NCBI GenBank assembly: GCA_030549495.1
Contig: JAUIRK010000903.1
Coordinates: 2,356,001 to 2,420,000 of the forward strand
Length of the DNA stretch: 64,000 bases
Reading direction: 5' to 3'
Source: Nectonema munidae
Lineage: Eukaryota; Nematomorpha; Nectonematoida; Nectonematidae
Shown: one piece after another, positions 34,001 through 45,659 of the stretch
How positions within the stretch are numbered: the stretch's first letter is position 1
Layout: every line of letters starts with the position of its first letter
Notes under the pieces: model-generated
Databases searched by the model: none
What the model saw: the letters and a program-made list of their open reading frames with translations, nothing else
Told to the model about the DNA's origin: nothing
Translations under genes and position numbers: made by a program

Positions 34001-35027
34001 AAACACGCCACGGTACCTTTACTAATCAAAAACCATCCATTAAGACTGCTTTTCAAGACTTAACAGAAGAAGAAGTTATAAAGGATGAAAATTCACTACA
34101 CAAAAGGGTGGAATGCAAAACAATTTTTTTTCACAAACCAAAAACTAAGATTAAAAGTGTTCAGTTGAGTGGGGCAGAAAAAGGAAAACTAGGGAAAAAA
34201 CGAAAAGAAGATTTTAGATTTAGAACGCAATACTGTAAAGTTGACTTCCTTTTTTACACAAATTTTACAACATAACGTTTCGTCATTAGAAATAGACATA
34301 AATGCAAAAAATGGCACTTTAATTACTTCAGTATCAAAATGTAAATAGATGCCGCATTCAGGTAGATCTAGAATCTGTAATGAAATAGAAATAACTGAAA
34401 AAGACTTTCGCTCCACCAATAATTTTGAATTTTTTAAATTTTATATAATTAAAAGGCTTGTGAGTATATTTTCCATATAACTATACTTGTTTTACGTTTG
34501 AGTTTGAGACACAAATTCTCTTAAAATAAATTAAATAATTATTAAAAAACGTCCCCACTCCCTCCCTTCGCTTACCCCTTATAATTTTAAGGATGTGGGC
34601 TGCTAGATGGGCGTTAGAAAATGATGAAGCAAAATTTTCTTGGAAATAAATAAGTTTGCTATATATGTATCCTGTAAGGCTCATTCACTAAACCTGCTCT
34701 GTCAAGATATAGTTAATTTCTTTTCTACAGTATAATAAATCTATACCTTTTCAACACCCTCAACTAGAGGTGAAAAATTCTTAAAAATTTGTTGGAAATA
34801 AGTTTCTAAACATAGAGGCAGATGGGGTACGTAAAATTAATTTTGAGTGATCAAAGATTTGCATTAAAAAATCAGAAGAATCTTTCAATATTAAGATAAG
34901 ACTTTATTCATGTTTGAAAATGAAGTGACAAACTCGTTTATGTAATGGGAAAAACCCCCCTCCCTTTGGGGGGAGAAATATAAATGTTTAAAAAAAAAAT
35001 AAAAGGATAAAATTAAAAAAAACCCAT
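34001..35027. other. No supported gene
   Basis: An open frame continues from the SINE to 34,275 but looks like random lysine-rich translation. CCCCCCTCCCTTTGGGGGGA at about 34,955 is a GC palindrome. Confidence 0.4.
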
Positions 35028-35036
35028 AAAAAAAAA

Positions 35037-35070
<34 letters not shown>
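35028..35070 (+). repeat. Long poly-A tract
   Basis: About 43 bases are almost pure A on the plus strand, with further A-rich DNA on both sides. It might be the tail of an unrecognised plus-strand retrocopy, but no source sequence is visible upstream. Confidence 0.8.
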
Positions 35071-35073
<3 letters not shown>

Positions 35074-35199
35074 ATTCAAGCAAAGGAAGCATATCTGGAT
35101 GTAGAAGAGTTGATGAGTGGATATATGAAGAAAAAAAAAGCGGCGAGATTCTTAAAAAAAAATACAAAGAAGAGGAAGCAAAAGAAAATCCAAAAATAT

Positions 35200-38100
35200 A
35201 AAAAAAAATGTTTCAAATGAAATCAGCATAAGAAGGAAAAGAACTAACGAAACATGTGTAGTTTATATTTTTTTTGAAGCTTTTAATATTTCTTAAATAC
35301 CTAATATGTAAAGGAATTGAGTTCCATACGGCAATAGATTTTTTAAAAAAATGTTTGTTAAAAGAAGTATATTTATAACGTCTATTACGTAAATTATTCT
35401 TTGAGCGTAAATTATATTGATAAAAATGATTATTTTTTATATTAGAAGATTTATTGATAAAAAAAAGCAAGGAGAATATTTCACAAACAATAAAACAATT
35501 ACAAGATCATCATTCTAATAATTAATAGACATATATATGTATATATTTATAAGTATGAAAAGTTTGAAGGTATGTATTAAAGCATAAATGTAGAATAGTT
35601 TGAAATTTTTTTTTTTTTTTGAAATTAATATTACTAAAAAATCAAAAGCCAAGTATGGCCGTTATTAGATTTTTTAGGATATTAGTAAAATTTTAACAAA
35701 AATATAAACTATAATGTTAAGATGTACATTTATTTAAACCTAAAAGGTAATGTTTTACTCTATTTTTAAATGAGAAGTGTGAAACATCTAAATTATCATA
35801 CAAAAATATGTGATTTTTGAAAAATTGATTAGTTTTTTTAAGAATGGAAATGTTCGAACCTTTAAGTGAGTAGTCTACCCTGATTGGTTCGTTGGAAAAT
35901 CTTGTTTCATAATGAGATGGTTTAAAATTAATAAAGCTACCAAAAACATTATATAATTTACCAGTTAAGTTTTTAAATAGAAACATTGCAACTCTAAGTT
36001 AGTAAATGTCATCCACTTTCAATAAATTATTTTCATTAAAAATGGCACTGGTATGGTCCCTATACTTAAGATGAAAAACAATTCTCAATGCTTTTTTTTG
36101 TATAATTTCAATGCGCTTTTTTCCATATGGATACCAATTAAAAATGCTATAGTTCAAGTATGATAAGAAAAGTTGCTTATATATTGTCAGTCTTGTTTTT
36201 AAAGTGAAAATATTTTTGGTACGGTACAAAATGCCATTTATTCTATTCAAATTTAATGCTATTTTTTCAACATGATGATTAAATTTGAGTTTTTTATCAA
36301 TAATTAAACCTAGTATTTCAAATTTATCAACTACTTCTATACCAGTTTGAAATAGAAAGCTTTTGTCTATTTTTGATTTATTCGAAATTAACATACATTT
36401 AGTTTTGCCTTTGTTTATTCGAAGATTGTTGATGTCGCACCATTCATAAAGTGAATTGAGTTCTGAATTTAGCTTATTTGAGTCAATGTTATTGCCTTCT
36501 TTTATTTTGGATAATGGTAAATAAGCACAAATATCATCAGCAAAGAGTAAATAGTTTAGAGTCTCTGAGATGTAAAATATGTTGTTAATTGCAATGTTGA
36601 AAAGAAGAGGTGAAAGGATAGATCCCTGAGGAACACCGGCTCTGACAGGTAAGATGTTAGAAAATGTATCATTTAATTTAACTTTTTGTGATCTGTTATT
36701 TAAGTAAGAAGAAAAGAAAAGTAAGGTATTCTTCCCAATCTTGCACCTAAAGAGATTTTCAATCAGAGTAGAATGGCTCAATCTATCAAAAGCTTTCGAA
36801 AGATCGAAGATTTTATATAATAAATATTGAAAATATTTTTACTATTAATTACTTTATAAACAAAAATACCTAATTGAAACTTACTAATTTCTCCTAGAGT
36901 AAGTATGTTATGATTAAACACAACACTATTATGGTTTTTATAATCAATAAATTTAAAAGCACGTCTTTGTTTATTTTGTAAAATGTTAAATTTTGAAATA
37001 CTACATAAACACCAAATAAAGTTACAATAATGAAATAGAGAATAATACAAAATAATCCTAGTTTGAAGGTTCAAAAAATAACGAGTTTTAAACATAAGAC
37101 CTAAAGCGATAGATACATTCTTAATTACATTGTCATACTGTATGTTGAAATTCAATTTGGAATCAAGAAATACACCTAAATATTTATAACATAAAGATTG
37201 GGTTAATAAGTTACCACAGATCTGTAGTGGAAGAAACACTGATTTTTTTCCTCGTAAAAACTATATCTTCACTTTTATGAAAATTTTTGCTTTTGTGTAG
37301 AATTACACAATCATGTGCATATAAACATAAGTTAAAATGATTATTTTGTAGTTTAAAAATGTTATTGATATATAAAATAAACAAAAGAGGACCCAAAATA
37401 GACCCTTGAGGAACCCCTATGAATGTATCTAAAATTCTAGAACTACTTCCATTAATTGTACAAAATTGCTTTCTATTAGACAAATAACTACTCAAGATAT
37501 TTAAAAACTTACCCCTGAATCCATAGCAGCTTAATTTATATAACAAAATTTTACGATCTATTCTATCGAAAGCTTTAGAAAAGTCAATGAAAATACCACA
37601 GACATCTAAATTACTATCAAAAGATTCCAAAATATAGTTTACTACAAAAGAGACTGCCATATCAGTTGAAACACCTGACCGAAACCCAAACTGACCTTCA
37701 TTCAAAATTTCATGTAAGTTAATAAAATTTATCATTCTATTAAACACAATTTTTTCGAAAATTTTACTAAAAAAAGGTAAAATGCTAATGGGCCTATAGT
37801 TTTCAATACTTTCAGGGTTACCAGATTTAAATATAGGAATAACCTTAGAAATTTTAAAATAATCAGGGATATATTCATCCTTTATAATTTTGTTGAATAA
37901 TTGGTAAAGGTTATTCAAAACAAATAATACAATATTTTTACCCAATTTGTTAGAAAGACCATCCCATCCTGATGAAGTAGATGCGTTAAATGTATTTGCA
38001 GTAATCAAAATATCATTAATGGAAATTTCATCAAAATAAAAAGTATTATCAAGTACTGGGATTAAGTCAAAGTAGGCTTCATTTGTGATTAATTGAGTAT

Positions 38101-38875
38101 TTGTAAAATAGTCATTAATTTCATCCGAATCAAAATGACAGTGATTGATTGGTTTCTTATCTAAAACTTCATTAATAAGTTTCCAGGTACTCTTCTTATC
38201 AAATTTTGAGCTAGTGAACTTATTATAGTAAAACTTTTCTCTACTTTCTTTTACTAGCTTATTATACCTATTTCGTATTTGTTTAAACTCATTCCATTTA
38301 GAAAGGTTTCGATATTTCAAGAAAGATTTATAAACTTTGTTTTTATACTTTCTAAGTAATCTTAATTCTGGTGTGAACCATTCATTTTTAACTTTGGGCT
38401 TCATTTTCATAAAAGGAAAACATTTTTTATAGTTATAAGATATTTTATCAATCAATACTTTACAGTACTCATTAGCATTCAAATTAATATCTATATACCA
38501 ATCTTCATTCAACATATAATTATAAAACATAAAATAATTTTTTGAAGACATGTTTCTGCATATAATATCGCTATCAGACTTTAAATTGTCAGTCAAATAA
38601 AAAAAAAAATTTTTGTAGAAAATAAAGTTGGGTAAATGATCCGAAATATCAATTAAAATGTTGCCAGAAAATGAATCCACAAAACTGAAATTAGTGAAAA
38701 TATTATCGATAAGTGTAGAACTGGTTTTTTGTATTCGAGTATGACCGGAAATATTTAGGTGGAAACCAAACTCATGCATAAGATTTAAGAAAATACTGGA
38801 ATGATGATGAATAATTTTAATATTCATATTTATATTGAAATCTCCAACAATAAAAACCTTTTTATTGAAAAAATT
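35200..38875 (-). mobile_element. CR1-like LINE (element A), split by another LINE
   Basis: Read on the minus strand. The endonuclease end motif VFIVGDFNINM lies at about 38,860-38,820, followed by SDHLPNFIF. Then comes the RT: SKVIPIFKSGNPESIENYRP, SILPFFSKIFEKIVFNR, motif A GIFIDFSKAFDRIDRKILL, motif B GVPQGSILGPLLF and active site LCLYAHDCVIL. Across a frame change it continues YKYLGVFLDSKLNF to KNIFNIYYI at about 36,830. The protein then resumes at 35,470-35,213 with YNLRSKNNLRNRRYKYTSFN and IAVWNSIPLHIR, the typical C-terminus. Between the two parts sits element B. YADD is changed to YAHD, so it is inactive. It is 5'-truncated inside the endonuclease. The RT style suggests the CR1/L2/Daphne group. 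Confidence 0.88.
35490..36830 (-). mobile_element. CR1-like LINE (element B) nested in element A
   Basis: This is a second, distinct RT in the same orientation. FDLSKAFDRLSHSTLIENLF (about 36,810-36,755) leads to NRSQKVKLNDTFSN, AGVPQGSILSPLLFN and an intact LFADDICAYLPL active site. The thumb follows (FEILGLIIDKKLKFNHHVE...) and ends at 36,000. After a stop the C-terminus continues (35,986-35,717, HFSFKNRVKHYLLGLNKC). It starts abruptly at motif A, so it is 5'-truncated. It interrupts element A between its KNIFNIYYI and FFINKSSNIK segments. Element B is therefore the younger insertion. Confidence 0.8.
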
Positions 38876-39980
38876 AGTTTGATTCTAGCCTTTTAATTTT
38901 GGCTTTGTTTAATTTTGATGAATAAAATTTTGTGTAGTTTATTATTTTTTTTAATTTTGATTTCTTGGCACCAAAGTCTTAAACAGGTCTCTAATAGGCT
39001 TAATCCAGTCCTAGGGCTACGCTTCTCTTTTTCTTCTATATGATATTACTTTTTATTCTTCTAAATGTAATAAATTCATATTTCTATCTTTTTGATCATT
39101 TTTTTGTTTTATACTTTTTAGTTTATAAACTACTCTGGTGTATATATTGTGACTACTTGTTTTTTCAAATATTTTTGATTAGAAAATTTTAATTTTAATT
39201 TTGTCCCAATTATTTTGAAAAAGTTTTTTTTCATATTATTATTTTAATTTCTAGTAAGCATTTTTAAAAATTTAAAAAACCTACCTACCTACCATAGTCA
39301 GGGTAAAACTTACACATAAAAAATCGCCTGCACGTTTTAGTCTGATACACATCCTCCTTTTTTAAAAAATTATTGAATGGCAAAGTAAGATGATGAATGA
39401 AAATAAGTAATAGTTTCTCTATAGTTAATCTCCACAAGAAAAAGTAGCTTAAAAATTTAGGCTCAATATAGAAGTAATTTTTTTTTATGAAAATAAATTA
39501 ACTAATAATGATATCAATAATTTAATTTAATAAGCCTTATTTATTGCTAGGAAGGAATATCCACCAGTAGTCTTAATGTTAATAGAGACCATGAGTTATT
39601 CTATATTTCTGATTTGTATTTATATCTTTAAAAATATTTCACTAATCAAATTTTTTTGCTTTATATATACTTGCAAAATTTTTATAGTTCTAATTGATTA
39701 TTTTTTCCCCTATTGAATCGAAAAGCGGGATTTTAACTTATGTCTCACTTGTCAGAATAATATTTGATTGTAAAATTTGTATTACTATATATGGTTTATA
39801 AATTATATACATTATAAACAATAATAGAAAACAGAAAACAATTTTTTTATGTAATACTTAAATTTATGGGTTTTTTAAGTAAATTTTATTTGGGTATAAT
39901 TACAAAACAGTATATACACAAAAAGAAAAATTTAATAAATTTTAGTTTGTGATTTCTGAGGTTCTTTAAGGGACGTAATC
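38876..39980. other. AT-rich stretch, no gene recognised
   Basis: I see nothing beyond low-complexity A/T tracts. CCTACCTACCTACC at about 39,281 resembles the CCTA tail of the RNase H LINE, but no LINE sequence adjoins it. Confidence 0.45.
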
Positions 39981-40545
39981 CAGCGGGGGGGGGGGTCTCG
40001 ACAAAAGCCCCCCCCTCTCCTCCATGGACAAAATCCCCCTCTCCGATGGACAAAATCCCTTCTCTCAAAATGAGAAAGAGGACAGAACCCTTTTTTCTTT
40101 TAAACACAAAAACTTGATTTTAATATTAGAGTAATACAAAAACTTGATTTAAATATTAGAATTAGTGTTAACAAAACACAAAAAGGACGTGTACAGACAA
40201 AAGCCCTACCTGACAAAATCTCTCCCTTCAGAATGAGATAGAGGACAAACTCCTCCCCCTGCAAAATCATAGCATAATTGAGCATGTATATTACATAACT
40301 TTGTTTTTTAGTACATATTAAAAAAAAATCATTTTAATTCTAGCAAATGATACAATGTTAAGCAAAATTCACTTTGTTGAATTTAAAGGTAAGAAAGAAT
40401 CTCCTCCTCATGAGAATCTCCTAGGAGGGAGGGGGCTTTTGTCCGGGGGGGGGGGGGGGGTTTGTTCTACCCAGGGGAGCGATCTCCCCCCCCCTCCCCC
40501 CAATGTGTTTTCAGGGGGGAGGGGGGCGGAGGACAAAAATGATGG
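39981..40545. repeat. Inverted repeat with long G and C runs
   Basis: The left side has a run of about 11 G followed by CTCGACAAAAGCCCCCCC (39,985-40,012). The right side has GGGGGCTTTTGTCCGGG leading into a run of about 17 G, then CCCCCCCC and GGGGGGAGGGGGG (40,433-40,528). GGACAAAATCCC-type words recur five or more times in between. The two sides are inverted versions of GACAAAAGCCCCC. The block is probably an unclassified MITE and can form G-quadruplex or hairpin structures. The homopolymer lengths may be unreliable. Confidence 0.55.
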
Positions 40546-41376
40546 TTAAGCTATTCAAATTGATCAGAGATTTTTGGTAAAAATTTAATTCGATCAAAAC
40601 ACCAAACATTTTGCAAAAATGAAAATTTGTTTTTAAATGAGAGAATAATAGTTTTCAATCTTTACAATTTTATATCAATGAATATTGTCAGACTCGCGTT
40701 AAAAAAATTTTTCAACTAAGGTCACTTTTAATCTTTATCAGTACGTTTGTTACATTTTATAACATTTGAAAATTTTAATTTTTTTAAGTATTAAAATTTT
40801 TTTCCAATAGCTATTTGGGAATTAATATTTTGACTAGCTATTCAATTTTTTAAAATTTGAGCAGAGATCTTTTTTATAATGTCAAATTGTTAAATTTTGT
40901 AAGTATCACTGTACATAAATTAAATCTTTTTTTTTAATTTGTTGATTATTATAATAAAAATATAATATCGAAACAAAATGTTTTAGTTGTTAAAAAATTT
41001 ACTTGATTTATTTATGACAGCTGTCAGAATTTTATTTGTAGACAGAAATAGTAAAAAAAACGCAATGATTTTCTTGTTTTCGTATATTATAATTTTTATG
41101 ATTTATGTTAGTTTAAATAGTTTATTTATGATTTTGTGTTCTTAAACTTAAATAATTTTATGAAAAATGATTAAACTACCATTTTTTGTATATTATGATT
41201 CCTTACAAAATGTAAAAAATACAAGCGTTACCAAATCACCCTATAAGGGTTAGCTACTTCAACGTTGGCTTTGCTGCTTATAAAAACTTGAAAATATCAA
41301 ATACTTTTAAATGATACGTTAAAATGATTGAAATAGTGATAAAGGTTTTCACAAATTGATTTCTGATGTCGATTGG
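40546..41376. other. AT-rich stretch, no gene recognised
   Basis: No gene, RNA or repeat can be supported. Confidence 0.45.
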
Positions 41377-42229
41377 TCACGAGCTTTCTGATACATCATA
41401 AGTAGACATTAAATCTTTGACATTTTTGGCAGATTTCAAGAAATCAACACATGGATACGTGAAAATTTTTCCGAGTCCTGACAATTCTATAAGAAGATGT
41501 TGATCTGGTCTTTTGGTGCAATAGGTATTGTAACAACTTTGATTTAGAATGATACTCAGAAGCCAACACCTCATTAATAAAACTTGACTGAATAATTTTA
41601 TCACATTTTTTCAAGATATTTACAATCACGGATGGAAGAACTCTTTTAGCAATTTCTGACATATTAGATGGATTTTCATACAAGTCTGTAAAACCTGCAA
41701 TTATAAACGTATACACCTTATTAAAGAAATCACCACCATAATATTTATTATTACATTCTGAAATCAAGGAATAAAGGAGAATGGAGTAACATTCGGTAAA
41801 AGAGCTGACAACTGAGAGGACATCGTTATATATACCAAGGTAAAGTTTATTGTCAATTCTTAATATAATTAAGTCTCCGACAAACTTAATCACAAATTCT
41901 CCTGAAAAAGAATAGATTTCTATCATTTGAGTTGAATCAGAAACTTGGCTATTCGTCTTTCTAAGTTCATTGTGTAGTTTTTGGAAGTTGGATACTATTT
42001 GAACCTTGTGTAAAGGATAATTTGTCAGTGGTTGGAAACAGTAAGGTTTTCCTAACCACTAACTCAATACTAAATCTGCGATGTTAGTGGCCGTATCTAA
42101 ATAATATGTGAGTTTGGTGACGTCAGTTTCGTCTTTAGGGATAAACAGTTGAAACAATGCTTTATGAAGAATTGGTTGTATATTCTCTGAAAGTTGATAC
42201 AAAGAGTCAGCATTGCCAAATGTTTCCAT
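41377..42229 (-). pseudogene. Broken intronless gene of unknown identity
   Basis: From a methionine at 42,229 the minus strand reads METFGNADSLYQLSENIQPI and stays open in one frame to about 41,500. The only break is a TAG at codon 57 (42,061-42,059), after DTATNIADLVLS. The coding character is strong: balanced hydrophobic spacing and few low-complexity runs (LTNYPLHKVQIVSNFQKLHN, VGDLIILRIDNKLYLGIYND, GGDFFNKVYTFIIAGFTDLY, MSEIAKRVLPSVIVNILKKC). Near 41,500 the protein-like reading shifts to another frame (HLLIELSGLGKIFTYPC, VDFLKSAKNVKDLMSTYD, stop at 41,377). The long helical pattern suggests part of a helical-repeat protein, but I cannot assign a family. One stop plus one frameshift and no introns suggests a decayed retrocopy or a lost gene. 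Confidence 0.6.
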
Positions 42230-42811
42230 AATTATCTTTTGTTCATATGAATATCAGGGTCTTGGATTACTCTTTATGGTATCGAGGTATCGATACTCTT
42301 CATGCGAGACAGCTGAATCAAGATGTCGTTCACAGCGAAAAATGCTTAGTCCATGTGTCGACATATTGAGATCTGACTATATGCCAGTAAACCTAATGGA
42401 CAAGGAAGGTAAGTGTAGGTCACTGCATTGTAGTTTCTTTCAAGTGCGAGTTATCGTACCTAAATTAAAAATATATAACAATGGAAACATAATAAATAAG
42501 ACAAAGATGAGGTTAACTAAAAAGCTATCATTTACTAACTGTTACAGCATTGTTTTGAAAAGGTGTTTGAACAATAAACAAAATTAGAAATTATAGATCG
42601 GAACAAAAAATACAACTATAATTGTAAACATAAAATAAAAAATGTGACGTGAGGATTGAAAGATAAGGAATATTTAATTTTTTAAGATACCTTATTAAAA
42701 AATCAAAACAGTAAGTTAAATACAGTGAGAATAATGAGATTGTGAATCTAAGTTAGGGTTTTTGTAAACCGCTTTTTGCTTGTTATCTAGATAAACTCAT
42801 ATTCTATGTTG

Positions 42812-43025
42812 GCAGATGGCCTCGTGGTAGGAGCGTATGGTATTGATCCTGATGGTTTGGGTTCGATTCCCAATCATGCCTATCATTACCATCTGTCCAG
42901 CTATGGAAGGCCAGAATAATCAGACGATATCTAATGTAAAGCAGAAGATTTGTATTAAAAAGCATTAATAAAGCAGACGATTTTATTTTTGTAAAGTCGA
43001 CATATGTCGACTGTGGTCGATAACC
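42812..43025 (+). mobile_element. SINE family 3 (tRNA-like head) with body that marks an empty insertion site
   Basis: The head has an A-box region TGGCCTCGTGGTAGGAGC and a B arm TTGGGTTCGATTCCCAA. The acceptor stem pairs only partly (GGCAGAT against ATCATGCC), so it is tRNA-derived rather than a tRNA gene. The body from 42,911 (AGAATAATCAGACGATATCT, AATGTAAAGCAGAAGATT) and 42,959 on (GCAGACGATTTTATTTTTGT, AAAGTCGAC) matches, in inverted orientation, the two flanks of the satellite-filled element at 45,400-50,062. The single TTAA at 42,955-42,958 lies where that element is inserted. GTCGACATATGTCGAC (42,996-43,011) is a perfect palindrome. Confidence 0.7.
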
Positions 43026-44082
43026 GGCTAATTTTATATATCCTATGGAAAATGCCTCATTTAATTTAATATATTAATTATCCTATGGAAAATGCCATTT
43101 TTAATCCCCCTTTAATTTTATATCATTTCATCAAAATAAATAGAAATAAACCATTTCAAATATTTATCGCTAAAAAATATAATACGATAAAAACGGGACT
43201 AAAATTAACTTCCTTCAAATTTAATTGCAATAAAATATAAGGACAACTTAATGCATCATCCTTTTTTAAAAGATTATGCATAAATATTTACATGATTTAG
43301 ATTTATATTTCTGCACTAAAATGTCATCAATATATTTTACTATACACTTTACTTTGTCCTGCATGAATTTTCATAGATTTCCTTTCATGTCTGATTTTAA
43401 TCAGTAAATTGTTTAATATTTACAACAAGTTAATTTATTAAAAGTTTTTTTTATAATGTTACATACTGTGTCTTCTACCAGCGGTTAAACAAGCCTTTGA
43501 ACACCATAGAGACAAAATAATTTTCTATTTCTTTCTTTTAAGTGATTCAAATTTGTGTTATTACTTCTATTCTGATATTAATTTCTTCTTCTTGTTAATT
43601 GTTTTTTTGTAAATTAACTTTTATATTACTTTTTTGTTCTATTAATTGGCTAGTTTGATTGAGTAAATATTGGTCTATCTGTTTGGTTTTGCTAGTTGTC
43701 TTGAGTTTTTTTAATATCAATACTAAAATCCTTTAGAATTTGATGTCCTTCAACAAATTTTAAATTACTGTAAATAAAGATTTAAAATAAGGATATTTTA
43801 CCATTTTTAATCAGTCTTTTAGCCATATCTCTGACTGTTTTTTTTATCTAAAAAATTAGGAGTAATATGGAGGTAGGTGATTTGGAATTTTTGGATTGAT
43901 ATTTGTAGCAACAATCTTTTCTTAGGCTTTTTCCAATAAGCACTAACTACATTTTGAGGTCAAAAGTTAATTATATCAGCAAGTAGCTATTTTTTTAGAA
44001 ATAAATTATACTCATTCAGCTGAGATGTGCTTTTATACAAGGTGTTTATATTTAATATATTTTTTATAGATATTCTTGTTAG
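43026..44082. other. Region upstream of NUP35, no gene recognised
   Basis: It is AT-rich. A TTTTTATAGATATTCTTGTTAG stretch ends directly before the NUP35 ATG and could be a splice acceptor for a 5' untranslated exon. No promoter motif is defined. Confidence 0.4.
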
Positions 44083-44937
44083 ATGAACAAACCAAGAGTT
44101 TTACCTGAATATCTTCTTGGCTCACCCAAAATTAATAGTCCATTTTCTAAAGTGAGTGTATTAAAAGATTCAACAAATACAGAAACAAGTATCTTCTTTT
44201 CACCCCAACCTCACACAATTGCTCCTTCTGGGAAAAAGGAATCGTACTCTTTCTCTCAAGGCGGGGATCAAAGCGTAGATTGCAGAAGTAACAAGCCCCC
44301 TCCTCCTGTCGCTGAATTGAATGATGGACATTTTGGAAAGAGACTGCGAAATACAAATGCCACTACTTTAACTTTCAATTCTCCTCAAAATGTTACCCCA
44401 CGTAATAAAAGCTTTTTGAATCAATACAATGGCAATGATTCTAGCCTTCAGGCACCTCATTCAAGTAATTATTCCAAGTGTGTCAGAGTCTTTGGGATTC
44501 CTCTGAAGTATATGAGTGAAGTTCTGTCCACGTTTGCACAATTTGGCGTCATTGTTGGCTATCAGTTTGCACCAGAGCTTGGAAATTGGATTGACATCGA
44601 GTATGAAAGTCCAATCCAAGCAAGTAAAGCTCTTTCTAAAAATGGACAAGTCTTGATTGACAATAAATTGATGCTCGGTGTTACTACCATACCTGAAATG
44701 AATAATAGAGTGGATAAAGTGCGCAATCTATACCCTAAACTTAGAAATAAGTGCAGCCGAAGTCAGTCCTTTCAACAAAATTCGTCATCGTCAAAAAGGT
44801 GCATCACACCTCGCAATGCAAATATCCACTCCTTTCTATCTCGCAATCAAGTTCAATCACCACATTTTCAAATACCACAAGAAGCCGAACAAAATATGCT
44901 TCAAAAGTTTGTAGACTATGTTTTTAAATGGTCATAA
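44083..44937 (+). CDS. NUP35: Nucleoporin NUP35/Nup53 (MPPN domain), single exon
   Basis: This is a 284-residue protein of the inner ring of the nuclear pore complex. In other animals NUP35 binds NUP93, NUP155 and the membrane nucleoporin NDC1, and it contacts the nuclear membrane. The start MNKPRVLPEYLLGSPK resembles the N-terminal PxYL(L/M)G region of the family. Residues about 131-208 form the RRM-like MPPN domain: CVRVFGIPLKYMSEVLSTF, GVIVGYQFAPELGNWIDIEY, IQASKALSKNGQVLIDNKLM. It keeps the family's GNWxxIxY and QAxKALxKxG patterns. The C-terminus EQNMLQKFVDYVFKW is an amphipathic helix ending in YxFxW, as in the membrane-binding helix of Nup53 proteins. The linkers are serine/asparagine-rich. 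The length is close to, slightly below, vertebrate NUP35 (about 326). It has no introns, although the gene is multi-exon in vertebrates. Confidence 0.93.
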   Translation: MNKPRVLPEYLLGSPKINSPFSKVSVLKDSTNTETSIFFSPQPHTIAPSGKKESYSFSQGGDQSVDCRSNKPPPPVAELNDGHFGKRLRNTNATTLTFNSPQNVTPRNKSFLNQYNGNDSSLQAPHSSNYSKCVRVFGIPLKYMSEVLSTFAQFGVIVGYQFAPELGNWIDIEYESPIQASKALSKNGQVLIDNKLMLGVTTIPEMNNRVDKVRNLYPKLRNKCSRSQSFQQNSSSSKRCITPRNANIHSFLSRNQVQSPHFQIPQEAEQNMLQKFVDYVFKWS

Positions 44938-44975
44938 TTTTATCGAGAAATCGGGTTTTTATTTTCCGACTTTTA

Positions 44976-44981
44976 AATAAA
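44976..44981 (+). terminator. AATAAA polyadenylation signal candidate for NUP35
   Basis: The hexamer lies 39 bases after the NUP35 stop codon, followed by a T-rich run. It is well placed for a short 3' untranslated region. Confidence 0.6.
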
Positions 44982-45659
44982 TCGTGTATTTTTTACTAAA
45001 GCTTCTTTCTTCTTTATTAAAAGTAAGAGTCAGCGGCTCGCTGATATAATGTGAATAATAATGATGGCACGATGGATTGTGAAAATCGATCTGAATCTTA
45101 TCGGAAACATTTACTACTACCTTCCCTCCGATACCCCACTCCTTATTCTTTCATTATTTTTGGGACTAATTTTTAAAAATTTATAATTTCCGTCGGAGCT
45201 TGATTTTTGATGATTTAAATACATAAAATAATTAAAATATTGTTTATTATAAATAGAAAAGCTTGAGTCCAATTAATTTCTTTCAACTTTACTCATACGA
45301 CATAGCTAAACCATATATTCATCTAACCCGTTAACGCCCATGTGGACTATAGTCGACTTTACAAAAATAAAATCGTCTGCGTTTATCAAAGCTCTTTAAC
45401 CCTATTGGCTAAAAAATTAATTGTAGAAAATTGGCTGAATCATATCCCTTCAAATTTGGTGACTTTTCCTAAAATCGCTAGCTGCATCTTTTGAAACCAT
45501 TTTCATGGTAGTTGAACGACCCCTTCATGTTCAAAACTGTCAATCAAAATCAAAAATTAAAATTTTTCAGCAACATTTTGACATTATCTGTACTTAACCT
45601 TATAACTTAGGATCTATATTATATAATACCCTGAAAATTTATAATTATATACAGTTTGG

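Noticed and set aside
34891-35079. A phenylalanine-rich small protein on the minus strand
   Set aside because: It is the translation of the long poly-A tract.
40355-40549. A glycine/proline-rich small protein
   Set aside because: It is a translation of G and C homopolymers.
42812-42885. A tRNA gene at the A/B-box sequence
   Set aside because: The T arm is good, but the acceptor stem pairs poorly and the sequence continues directly into a dispersed body, so a SINE is the better reading.
45240-45326. N-terminal half of the piggyBac transposase on the left of the nested element
   Set aside because: One frame ends with a tolerable fit to the few residues before K-W-G, but it has stops and no VDEQ block. 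The similarity is too weak.
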